Shown: positions 10,426-21,239 of the stretch, piece after piece
Layout: each line of letters opens with the position of its first letter
How positions within the stretch are numbered: the stretch's first letter is position 1
NCBI GenBank assembly: GCA_023334545.1
Contig: JAADVB010000025.1
Span: 55,495 to 119,494, forward strand
DNA: 64,000 nt
Origin: Salisapilia sapeloensis
Lineage: Eukaryota; Oomycota; Peronosporomycetes; Peronosporales; Salisapiliaceae
Direction of reading: 5' to 3'
Made by a program: the position numbers and the translations under genes
Notes under the pieces: generated by a model
The model's database searches: none
What the model was told of the DNA's origin: nothing
Seen by the model: only the letters and a program-made list of their open reading frames with translations

Positions 10426-12097
10426 ATGTCACGAGGAATGAGCAAGATCGAGCCTGAGAGCATGGCATACCTCGTTAAGGATTGGCTTTTGGTGTTCAAG
10501 CTAGAGCGGACGATAGAAATCTTCTTGCTCGAGTGGAAGCAGCTTGGGTACCAACTTCCAACTGTAAAAGATTGGAACTTTGTTGGTGACCAAACAGCAT
10601 CAAGCAGCATGCACTGCGACTCAACTGGTGCAATATCCGTACTAGAAAAGTTGATTTTGGAACGAATCAAATGCACGGACGGACTTCGAACAAAGCCTCG
10701 CTTAGCATTAACGTACAAATCACCTTCTCAAGCAGCGACTATTGTGGTCAGCAAACGTCCACCATCCCATTTTGCCGTTAAGAGATCGCTTCCATTAAGC
10801 TCTGAGATGCAAGAAAAGCAGAACAGTCCGAGCGAGTTATCGAATGGAAACTTTCGACCAAAAACCGCCACCGTATGCAAAAGCACGTCGGACCTCATCG
10901 CGAACACCATGACGAAATGTTTACTGACTAATGTCACGGATGAAGATCTGAACAAAGCTACGAGTGTAGAACTTCATACTTCACAGAGTGCTTCAGGCTT
11001 TATTAGCAGACCAGCTACTGCAATTTCTAAACCAAACCGAAAACACTCGAACATGAATGAGAGTGCACACAAAATAGTAGCAAAGGAGGACACGAAGGCT
11101 GGAATGCAATCTTTTGCTCCTAAGGGAACAAGCACGAAGGAGAAATACGATAGAAGTCACCTCGATGACGGCAAAGTCAAAAAGGGCGGGGATAAAGCTG
11201 GGAATCATAGGCAAAATCAAATTCCATCTATCGATTTAGACCAAATGAGTGAAGATAAGTTAATGTCAGAATACCCTTCACTAGCTAAAGTGGCTGTCAA
11301 GAGACTGCGGCGTGTGCTAGCAAAGTCAAGCGCTTGCAGCCAAGAGCTTGACAGAAACCAACTTACCATTGGAAGCATTCGAAGACGAGCTCAAAGACGA
11401 GAAGTACGGTGCCCATCAACGAGTGAGCAATCGGTAATACTGTCTGATGTAATCGGTTATTTGTCCAGAGATACTTGTTCACTATGCGAGTATATCTATC
11501 CGAAGGAAACACTAAGTGTGAAGGTGTCATACAAGAGTATCCTTGACTTGCGAGCCTCTTGGGCAGCTAAATCCAATGTGGGATCATTGTCAAGTGGAAG
11601 CAATACAAGTACTGCGGTTCGAAATGGTGTAGAAATTTCGAAAGCACAGGCGTCAACAGCAGTAGGAACTGTGGCGGGAGTGGGAATGAAGAACGACGCA
11701 AACACGCCAGTGGCTCATTTGTATGACGAAGTCCCTGTGTGTGCTTTCTGCGCGCAGCTTGTACTGGATATCGGATCGTATCGCGTAAGTGTCATGATCA
11801 AATGATGGATAGTCCGTACATTAATGTTAATGATTCGATTTGTAGAATGATGCATCGAAGAAGCAGTTGGAGGTGGTACCCGATCTACCTTTAGATGTTC
11901 CTTCTGCAACAAACTCAACTTCAGACCTGTTGCATCCAGATATGAGTACTATATTCACTGATGATAATGATGACAGTGATACGGAGGAGTTTATAGTCTG
12001 TGATGCAGCAGGTCGAATGCGCGTAATAAATAAGAAGAAGAAAAAAGCGCGACAGCTTATGACATCGGTTGGTATCGTTTCGAGGCGAGTGTATTAA
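10426..12097 (+). CDS. Uncharacterised protein with LisH-like N-terminus and CxxC pairs
   Basis: Two exons, 10426..11784 and 11846..12097 (61-bp intron with donor GTAAGT), 536 residues. Not recognised as a named family. Residues 12-45 (AYLVKDWLLVFKLERTIEIF and on) have the length and pattern of a LisH dimerisation motif, often found in centrosomal and cilium proteins. The middle is a long, polar, Lys/Ser-rich disordered region. Near residue 345 a CSLC pair and near 437 a CAFC pair could form a zinc site. The last exon is acidic (DDNDDSDTEEF) and then very basic (KKKKKAR). Function unknown; LisH is a pattern-based guess. Confidence 0.6.
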
Positions 12098-12230
12098 AAC
12101 CAAGCTCGTGCGAACCATGTTCATATATAAAGAATAAAGAGTGAAAGGTACTCTTATGAGAGAACAGTGATGCAGACGTAGGGGACAAAGTTTCATTATT
12201 GAAACTATATTATCCTCACTACAAGCTGCA

Positions 12231-13412
12231 TCATTTGCTTTCCAATTTGGCGCCGTCAAGTGGCCAAGGAATTTGATGCAGTCGTTCGGCTAGTTCTTGA
12301 TATGGCTTCACACGCTGCTCCTTAGTCATCGCAGCTCTTCCACTTGAACTTGGAAGGACCCAAACTTCGCTTTCTCCACAAGGCCATGCTTCTGGCAAAT
12401 GCTCTTGTCTTCCAAAGCTTTCCACCTGCTTTCGTTAGATATGATGTGAAGTGGCTTATAATGAGCATCGTTTACTTTCTTAAGCGGTGGGTCGAACATC
12501 CAGCTGAATTGTCGCTTTCCACAGAACGCAATTAAGACCGGATAGTGGTCTTTATTGCATGGCTCATCTACTTGTTCACCATTATTGTGCTCCTCTGTGC
12601 ATACGCGGATTGCATGTTGTTTTAGTCGATAGATAAAATCTTCTCTCCATCTTTTCACTAGCATAAAGCAGACGCACAAATGAGGTTTGTTCATTCGATG
12701 CGAAAGGTCATTTCTTACTGACAATCTTTCCGTATGTGCCAGCATCGTTTCCAGGCTGTTCACATCGAGTTAGAAGAGGAGTGTGACGGAATCTTTGGGT
12801 GCATGCAGTACCTCTAGTCCAAGATCGGACATTCCTACACCAATGTCGCTAGGTAAAATATTTTGCACCGTAATGGGTGCCTTGTGCTCCACGATACCCT
12901 TCCATTGGGTGGAAAAGATATCTCCGGTCAATAGACTCCACATGCGATTGCTAGGATTGCTATCCAAATGGAAATAAAACCACATTTAACAAGACGCTCC
13001 AACGTTTGTGATACCCGCTACCAACCTATAGGAGTAACCAGCTGTATCGCCTTTACGGTCAGTATGATGTAATAAGCAAGATACGAACGAATCTGGCAAC
13101 GCACTTGTCCAAGCGTGTTCAGATGGATTGTGACCAACTATCAACAGACGAAGGCGTTTTTCTGGAAAATGCGGACAAGCTTTACACTCATCGAAGCAGT
13201 TTTGACAGATCGAGTGCCATCGTTCTTGCCATTTTCGCTTCTCATGAACTCTCTTCACCTTCTTTGGAGTCTCTTCCTGATACAGAAGCACAATAAGACT
13301 AAAATAAACATATCAACTACACAGTAATTATTGCCTCTTTCTCCACCTCTGGCTCTTCCTTTCGTTCTCTCTTCATAGCTGAAGACGGATTAAAAATGAA
13401 CCGATCAAACAT
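12231..13412 (-). CDS. TDG/MUG-family uracil (thymine)-DNA glycosylase
   Basis: Six exons (complement of 12231..12425, 12476..12657, 12719..12755, 12812..12959, 13026..13276, 13323..13412), 300 residues; one exon is only 37 bp. The active-site motif appears as LLIVGHNPSEHAW, with the catalytic Asn in the HNPS turn. Next come GYSYSNPSNRMW, the DLGLEPGNDA segment, the strand VLIAFCGKRQF and the second DNA-contacting motif VLPSSSGRAAM. Proteins of this family remove uracil or thymine from G mismatches to start base-excision repair. The Ser replacing Gly in the usual GxNPG motif is shared with a recognised sub-branch. The first exon (start 13412) was inferred because the downstream frame has no ATG. 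It joins through a 46-bp intron with a weak GTGTAG donor. Confidence 0.85.
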
Positions 13413-13473
13413 TTTTTCGTGTTTTGGTATGTGTCTGCTTTCTTAGTATGAAAAGCTGATTCTTTTCACTTTC

Positions 13474-16400
13474 TTACTCGGTTCTTACATCCGCCTCGAA
13501 GCGTGCCTCAGCGTCTCGAACTTCCTGATCCAGGTCAATCCACGACTCTGGGAACAAGTCTCCTGATATGACTCTCTTTGCCATATCCAACTTTGGTTCC
13601 TTGTGCTTTGGATTATTACACAAGTCAATTGTCTTGGCTTCGGCCTTCGTTTCGTCACTACACCAGGACTCGCACCAGAGCCACTCTTGCGGTAACGAGA
13701 AGATCGGGAGCTGATGCTGCATGTAGTTCGGCAGATCCTGGTCTAGATTCGACAGAGAGTTCGGATCGGCACTTAGCTGGTCGTACGTCGCACGCAGCTT
13801 ATCGCCTGCAGCAATCTGTCGGAAGAGCGCGAGGTCAACGACATACAGCGCCGAGATGTGGTACGGTTTGCCTCGTAGATGCTGGTTCCAGTATCCCTGT
13901 CTCCAGAACTGGAAGCCCAGGTTGCGACTATCACAGAATGGAGTATAGCCATAAGGAGCTCCTTGAAGGTCCATGTCCCACAGTTCCTTCAAGTCCGATC
14001 GTACGACTTGATCTGCATCCACGTAGATGATCTTCTGGACGCCAAGTGGGAAGAGGACATCTAGGAAGAGGATCTTATATCCCCATATAATCCGTTGCTT
14101 CTCCGTTTGTTGACGTAACCAGCTCGGCCATTTGTACGTCACGAGACGAATGTCCATGCCAAATTCTTTCTGTAGCGCTGGAATCGATTCTTTAAACGCA
14201 GGTGAGAGGAAGTTCTCGAGTAACCAAAACGTGACGGGATTGTCCGTTCGCTTGAGGACACTTAACATCATGATACGTAAGAAACGTTCGTACAAGTGGC
14301 CAGTAGCGAGAGAGAAGACGTGGATCGTTTCGCCACGTCTACCTTTATTCACCGCCGGATGTAGCTCTTGCGTCGGAAGCACTTGGTTGTTACCTTTTGT
14401 CGGTCGGAAGATGGAGACCATGGATTGCCAGTAGGAAGCAAAGAGGCCTTCGTCTTCCATCGAGTTATCTGATGCTCGAGACGGCTGTCGTCCGTCTTCA
14501 AACAAAAGGTGATCGAGCTCCTTTCCAAGTCGTTTATGCACAACTAACTGCGTGACGTCAGATTCAAAGCTCGAGACAACGACTGGGAGGCTAGCTAGTT
14601 CCTGCTCCAAGTCCTTCTTATCGACAATTTCAAACAACTCCGAGGCTCTTCCTTGAGCTAGAGTCAACGACCAGATGCCTGGTGTCGCTTGTAGTTGGAA
14701 GTACCCGAGGTTCTTCATCACGAGCGTGTCATGATGGAGTTTGACAGCACCTGCCTCTCGTTCAAGATTGAGCTGAAGTCCATTCGGTGGTGCGAACTGG
14801 TTGAACGTCGCGTCACGGCATTGGCCGTACACGAGCAAGTTCTGAAGTCGATACTCGGCTCCTTTGTTACTACGAATGTCTGCGGCATTATCTAAATCGA
14901 CACGAAGGTTATCTAGATCATCTTCCGATCGTTCTACTTGAACATTCCACGCTTCCGGAGTGTCGACATTCATCGTCAAGATCGGCTTCGCTGGTAGCTT
15001 TCGGAACTGGGCCATGGTAGACGAGTACGTTGGTTGGACGCCAAACACGTATCGGTAGAAACGTTGGAGAGGGAACTCGGCGTAGTCGGTGCTCGGAATT
15101 AGCACGAGCTCCACTGTTGCATGCAGCTGGTGGTGTAGTGTGAGTAGGAGAGAGCTCATGACTTGTGCTGTTTCAGAGAGCGGATCGACGTAGGCTGATA
15201 CGTGGAGATTCGTGTCACCAGGGATCGTCCGGACGGACTTGAAGCCACTGACGTCTGGTGTCGAAACACGTTTCGATCGCTTGTACCTGTCGATGAGACC
15301 GCACGCGACGACGATGTCGTGACTCATCCGATTGGCGATTTGTACTGACACGTCCTCGACAGTATCTAGGAAGACCTTTGCGATTGCTTGACTCCGATGC
15401 TTTGCTTCAAACGTTTGGATGGCTTGCATGGCATCTTCTGAGAGCGGACTGGCTGGGAGATCGACTGGAAGGCCATTGATGAACAGCATAGCAGGAGGGA
15501 GAGTGGATGTAGGAGATACATGGGCTTGAAGTAGCGTATGCATCTTTTCATATGTAGCTTTCGTTTCGCTGTTTATCAAGTTGATCGGGGTAGTGGTCTG
15601 TAAGATATCTCTTATCGACTTCCACATGTCACTGCCATCCGAAGACACTTTCTCGAGCGTGCTTTGGAGTCTCTTGATTATATCCGAGTACGACAGACCT
15701 TTTGCAGCAGCATCGAGAGCTTCCAGGATGAACGACAAGTGGGACTCTTCATCGGAAGTTTCGACGGTATCCAAAATCGCTGTGATTAGACTAGAAACAG
15801 CAGTGTCGACTGTGTCCTGCATCCACGGTAGAATACTAATACGACTGCTCTTATCTGTATCTTCTAGTACGACTTTGACAGCTTGATACGCACCATTCGC
15901 ATGGCGTTGGTTGGACAAGTCTCCTGAGAATAAGATCGATTGCATCTTTGGTGTATGCAACGACTCTGGTGCATGCAGATACTTCATTTCTTTCTCAAGC
16001 ATCAAAGCGAACTGACCATCACTGTCTCTATCCAGTAAACTCGACGTCCTTTTAGCCTTTGGTGACTCATTTGCCATGTCAAAGAGAGTAAAGTACGTCG
16101 AGTACGTCTCCTGAGCATCCAAAAGTTGTGTAATGAGGTCTTTATCTCCATCCAAATTGCCAGACTTGTACAAACTCTGATACTGCTCTTGATCTCGACC
16201 GAACTTCATCATAATATCCTCTTGAATACTCACGCCTGCGCTCAAGACGCCGTTAAACAAGGATGAGTCGAGCGGAAGTTGCTTTGATTTCGATAGTTGC
16301 ATCATTTCCATCACTCGATCATCGAAACGATCGCTTTGGAACGCCTCTACCGCTTCCTTTCGGCTCTCTTTTGTCTTTTCAGACGATCCCATCGCGTCTG

Positions 16401-18361
16401 TATAGCACGAGATGAGGTCATCGATCGTGATGCCATCACCTTGGAACACTGCAATGTTTTCCAAGAAGGTAAAGATCGGACGTGTACGTCCCTTTTGCTT
16501 CTCTCCTACTTCCTTGTCACGTAGTAAGAAGAGTAGCTTAGCTACATGCCATGAAGATGCTTGATGCATGATCTTTCGATCCTTTCGACTAGCTACCAAC
16601 TCGTCTACTTTTTCTTTACTTGCAGCATTAATGATATCCGCGTCTTGGAACACGAGACCGAACTGGAGTGGAGCTCCACGCATACGTAGTGTCAGCACTT
16701 GGTTCAAAGCGTTCCTCCCTTCGAGCGAAAGTGGATCGAACGCGAGAATTTGTTCATACATGTTGTGACGAAGGAAGATGAGATTCCACGTCGGCATACC
16801 TAATTGCGTCAAAGACGATGGCCAGTGCTTCGTATTTTCATCGCTCGACATGTCATTCAAATAGAACGGAGCATTGCCATCGACTGGACCACGGACATTG
16901 ATCCGAACACCACTATTAGAACGTTCTTCTTCCAACACATTTGCTAGCATCCTGTCTCGATCTGGATTACTTAGTGGCAATTCTTTGAGTTCAGACGACA
17001 ATTTATCTTCCTTTCGAAGTATCTGGGCGAAATCAAAAACATTAAATGCAACGGATGGATCTATCCGGATGCCATTGACGACAAATTTGTGCATCAAGTT
17101 GCTCCGTTGGAACTTTTGATGCAAGTCAGATACTTCTTCGCGTAATTCAGACGATATTTCTTTCGATGAGAAAGCTAGTTTCTTTGCATGACGTGGAAAA
17201 TCTTGTGATAAAGACTGGAGACGTTCCAGAGGTGCGTCGGAATCTATAATGTGTTTAGCAGCAGTGATGCCTAGATCCTGTAGATGCCACGCTTTGATCT
17301 CTTGCTCTTCCTCGTGCTGTGTAATGAGCTGCTTTTGGAAGGTACGTAGATCGGATTGGATTTTCGGATGTCGTTGACTTAGAGTATGGAATAAGAGTCC
17401 ATCAACGTCTTCATCCTCTTCGCTAGTGTCTACCACGACGTCATCGTCTTCGAGACTCTCTTTGGAATCGTCAATCGTCTTGTACTCCATATTCTTGATG
17501 TGGAGAGCAACACCATATCCTTGGAGTAGTGTCTCGATCGATGTGTCCTGTGGATAATGCCGGACGATGTACTGCACTTTATTTGATTTCGCTTCAGGTA
17601 CAAGTTTATCGTGGAAAGCGTAGAATTCAGACGTGCCGATGAGACTGTACAAGATGACAGTCGGCTGCGTGCCATCGTTAGAAAGATACTTGTGGTCGAT
17701 ATCCATCGCCACGTCGTTCACGCCGGCAGCAGCACACGACTGAGCGCTTTTACCTGTACCTTTCGCCAGCATATCGTCAACTTCATCCGCAGCGCATGCG
17801 TATGCCTCGACGCAACGATCTTCACGGTATATCACTGCCCATGACGTTGCATTCACACCGCATAGTCGGACATTTGAGTCCATCGCCAGCTACTTTCCAC
17901 GTCAGTACAACTCGATAGTTTGCATAGATGACTATCCAAGTACCTGCTTATGAAGCTCGACTTTGGGGGAGTAAGCTCGCATCGACAGCATAAGCTCTAG
18001 CATCTATCATGCGGAAATATGAGCATCATATCCATAGGAGTTCCCGTATGATCGCCACTACCTTGCTGGAACTTGGTGCAATGTCCGTGGCAATATCCAA
18101 CGCAACCTTTTGCATCTTTTCCATGTCATTCTTGCCTGCAATTTCTTGTAGCTCGTCACTCTTCTCTCGCAGACTGTCGACGTACGTCCAGAAAAGATGA
18201 GGCGAGTCCTCTGCGAGGAACTCACTCGCTTCTAGAACTGGAAAATAGGATGAACTTAGCCAGTTCGCCGTAAGGTTCACATCTATCCCTCTTCCGCATA
18301 CAATTGCACTCCAGAGGCTCCACCAGAGACCTCCAAAGACCAAGATCGCCCGCATCGTCAT
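13474..18361 (-). CDS. UGGT: UDP-glucose:glycoprotein glucosyltransferase
   Basis: Three exons (complement of 13474..17889, 17944..18003, 18062..18361), 1591 residues, close to the usual 1500-1650. The N-terminus has a signal peptide (MTMRAILVFGGLWWSLW...). The long N-terminal part, carrying the thioredoxin-like folding sensor, leads to the C-terminal GT24 catalytic domain. That domain has the HVFSLATGHLYERF entry, the YVDADQVV motif (DxD for UDP-glucose and metal), GYTPFCDSR, HISALYVVDL and NLDQDLPNYMQ. In the ER lumen it re-glucosylates misfolded N-glycoproteins so they rebind calnexin. The chain ends ...FEADVRTE, with no HDEL/KDEL-type retrieval signal. The 60-bp middle exon encodes the conserved LSMRAYSPKVELHKQ stretch. 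Confidence 0.96.
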
Positions 18362-18490
18362 GGCCGATTTCCTAGGATGAGAAGGGCGTAGTTTAGCTTA
18401 TATACGTTACGTATCTATAGTCAGTTTAAATGCGTATATTTAGCATCAGCACCGACGAGCTACACGGATAGCCGGAGGGAGGACGACTGC

Positions 18491-19489
18491 ATGGTGCATT
18501 TCTCCGATTTTGTACTGAGCTACTTGCCGCATGATGTGCGTCCAGAGCAGGTTGTACAGATCGTCGTGCTACTGACTTTCATGATACTCTATGGAGTTGT
18601 ATGGCTTGTGGAAGTCTATTTCGGGCAAGCGACGGCGTCTATCGCAATCGCGTGCATTGCGTTCGTAGTAGGAAGATGGTTATATCACCACGGAAATGGT
18701 GTCTTCGGATGGGATAATCCTCTCGTACGATCACCTCGACGGGATATTGCAGCCTTGGCTAGTGATGCGCAAGATGAGCAAGCCGTTCGACTCGTCTGCT
18801 TGTCCGATACGCACGGACGCCATCGAAGCGTAGACGTACCAGCCGGCGATGTGCTCATTCATTGCGGAGATTTTACCCACAGAGGTACTTTGGCTGAGAT
18901 TCGTGACTTTAACGACTGGCTTGGCTCTCTACCTCATCAGCATAAGATTGTAATCGCTGGGAATCATGACCTGTGCATGGACGGCGTCGAGTATGACGCT
19001 CGATGGGATACGACGTGGAAGCATGAAGCGTATAACGATCCATCCGTCGCGAGATCGTTCCTGACCAATTGCACGTATGTGGAAGAGAGAATGGTGTTTG
19101 TAAAAGGACTGCGGATCTACGGATCGCCTATGACACCGCAGATTCCAGGTCGAATCATGGCGTTCAATCATCCTCGTGACTCGGCAGCGCTAGAGCATTG
19201 GAAAAAAGTTCCGACGAAAGTCGACGTGCTACTGACGCACGGTCCTCCGCACGGAATCCTAGACCGGACTGTGACTGGACTGCACGTAGGAGACACAGCT
19301 CTTCTTCGAGAAGTCGTGTCTCGCTGTCGACCACAGTACCACATCTTTGGTCACATACATGAACACTACGGTGTGGCTCGATTAGGCTATACGACGTTTG
19401 TCAACTGTGCGTCGAGCACGTTAGTAGGCACGCCAGCGCATCCACCAATAGTGCTAGATGTCCATCCTCGCGTCGATAAAGAAGGATGA
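18491..19489 (+). CDS. Membrane-anchored metallophosphoesterase (MPPED-like)
   Basis: Single exon, 332 residues. Two hydrophobic segments near residues 18-40 and 48-65 would anchor it in a membrane. The rest is a calcineurin-like metallophosphoesterase with all metal-binding blocks: LSDTHGRH, GDVLIHCGDFTHRG, IAGNHD, LLTHGPP and FGHIHEHYG. This order and spacing match the MPPED1/MPPED2/239FB group, whose substrates are small phosphodiesters such as cyclic nucleotides. The physiological substrate here is not known. It is divergent from UGGT; the 129 bp between the starts must carry both promoters. Confidence 0.88.
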   Translation: MVHFSDFVLSYLPHDVRPEQVVQIVVLLTFMILYGVVWLVEVYFGQATASIAIACIAFVVGRWLYHHGNGVFGWDNPLVRSPRRDIAALASDAQDEQAVRLVCLSDTHGRHRSVDVPAGDVLIHCGDFTHRGTLAEIRDFNDWLGSLPHQHKIVIAGNHDLCMDGVEYDARWDTTWKHEAYNDPSVARSFLTNCTYVEERMVFVKGLRIYGSPMTPQIPGRIMAFNHPRDSAALEHWKKVPTKVDVLLTHGPPHGILDRTVTGLHVGDTALLREVVSRCRPQYHIFGHIHEHYGVARLGYTTFVNCASSTLVGTPAHPPIVLDVHPRVDKEG

Positions 19490-19708
19490 GAAGTGATGGT
19501 AGTTTGTAGCTCCAGCCTTTAAAATGTACATGCGAATGGTTGAAATACGATGAATACGCTTTAATCTAGTAGCATGTTCTTTGCTACGACCGACAAGCTA
19601 CATGCATCATGCCTTTCGTAGCTATTATCATCTAGTAACTGTCATCCAAGTCGATTTAAACGACTCTTCGTCACCAACTAGGCGTTGGCTCTATCTGCAT
19701 TCGTAGCC

Positions 19709-21116
19709 ATGTCCTTCCGAGAACTACGCAACTTGACGGAAATGATGCGAGCACTCGGGTACCCTCGCCCGATCTCGGTCGAAAACTTTCGTCAGCCCAA
19801 CTTTGAACTCGTGTCCGACTTGCTCTACTGGATGGTAAAGAAGTATGACCCTCGATCGAACTTGTCAGAGGAGATTGACACGGAGAACGATCGAGTGCAT
19901 TTCTTATCTCAAGTCGTGTCGGAAGTGATTGCGAAAGCTCGTATTCGACTGAACCCGAAGAAGTTGTATGCTGCAGATGGATATGCTGTGAAAGAGTTGA
20001 TTAAACTAGCAAGAGTGCTATACGATGCGTCTCGCGTGGATGCTTCGGAGACGGAAAAGATGGATGAAGATGAGGACGATGTGTCTTTGAAAAGCTTACT
20101 CGGCTCTCGTGTGCGAGACCCAAAGGCTCTTCGTCAGTTGGCATCGGACATTACGCAGAGTGGTGCCAAGATCTATGAGTTGTTGGAAGTGGAGCCCGAG
20201 GTACGGGAGCTTCGCTTGCAAGCTCTTCGTTTCTTGGATACCTTGTCGACAAATGGAGAGAATTCGGCTGAGCAGCGATACCTTGAGAGAAGTGTTCGAG
20301 AGCAGTTGCGAGTGGCTCAAGAGAATGTCGAAACGACGGAGCAGCAGTGCGTGGAGTTGGAAGCAGAAGAGAGGGCGTTGGCGGCAAAGATAAAGAAAGC
20401 ACAGACAGACCTGGAGCGAAGTGAGAAGAGATTAAAGAGCTTGCAACACGTTCGTCCGGCGTTTATGGACGAATACGAGCGGCTGGAGAAAGACCTCGAG
20501 CGCCAATACGCTGTAAGTTTCTCGTACTCGCTACCTTGATCGTATACTCATAGCATCCTAGATATACTGTGAGCGCTTTCGAAACCTGGACTACTTACAG
20601 CGAGAGTTGGATTTGCACAACACGCGTGAAATGAAGCGACTAGCGGAGAATGACAAGTCGTTAAAGAGGTTGCAAAAGAAGTTTAGAGATGATGAGCTCG
20701 CGATTTTGCGTGGCGAGCAAGAAGATCAGTTTGAAAGTGCTCCTGTAATGGAGAATGGAGAGAGTAAAGGTCGTGGAGACAACAACCGGAAGAGTATGAA
20801 AAGTACTAGTGAAGCGACAGCGAAGGACAATAAGAAAGAAGCCATGTCGGAGTCAGGAGACAGTGGGAGCGACGGTAGGGATGACGAGTCTAGTGACGAA
20901 AGCGGTGCAAGTGGCTCCGGATCTGAGTCCGGTAGTCAAGCAGCTCCAAATGCTTCCGACTCGGATGAAGTGTCGTTAGCAGACTCGGCTGATCTCGGTG
21001 ACAATGACGATGCGTCTGGATCAGAAGACAACGATTCTGGCGACGGCTCTGACAGCGGATCCGGATCACAGGATTCTGGCTCTGGCACGAACTCGGACTC
21101 TGATCATAACTTTTAA
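19709..21116 (+). CDS. CLUAP1: Clusterin-associated protein 1 / intraflagellar transport protein 38
   Basis: Two exons, 19709..20512 and 20562..21116 (49-bp intron), 452 residues. The N-terminus MSFRELRNLTEMMRALGYPR and the block KKLYAADGYAVKELIKLA are near-diagnostic for CLUAP1/IFT38 (qilin). This subunit of the IFT-B particle moves cargo along ciliary microtubules. An N-terminal calponin-like fold (1-115) is followed by a coiled coil (about 180-320, including QRELDLHNTREMKRLAEND) and a strongly acidic Ser/Asp/Gly-rich tail (from about 345). The first frame codon upstream is not ATG, so the start is 19709. Presence of this gene implies that the organism builds flagella. Confidence 0.95.
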
Positions 21117-21239
21117 ATTGACATACCCTTTATCTTTCGGCATTGGTAACCTGGCGATCTACCTTTCAGACTTGTAGACGGACCAACAAAGGTGGCATCG
21201 CGGGAAATATGCACATTAGTAAAGTTTGAAATAATATAA

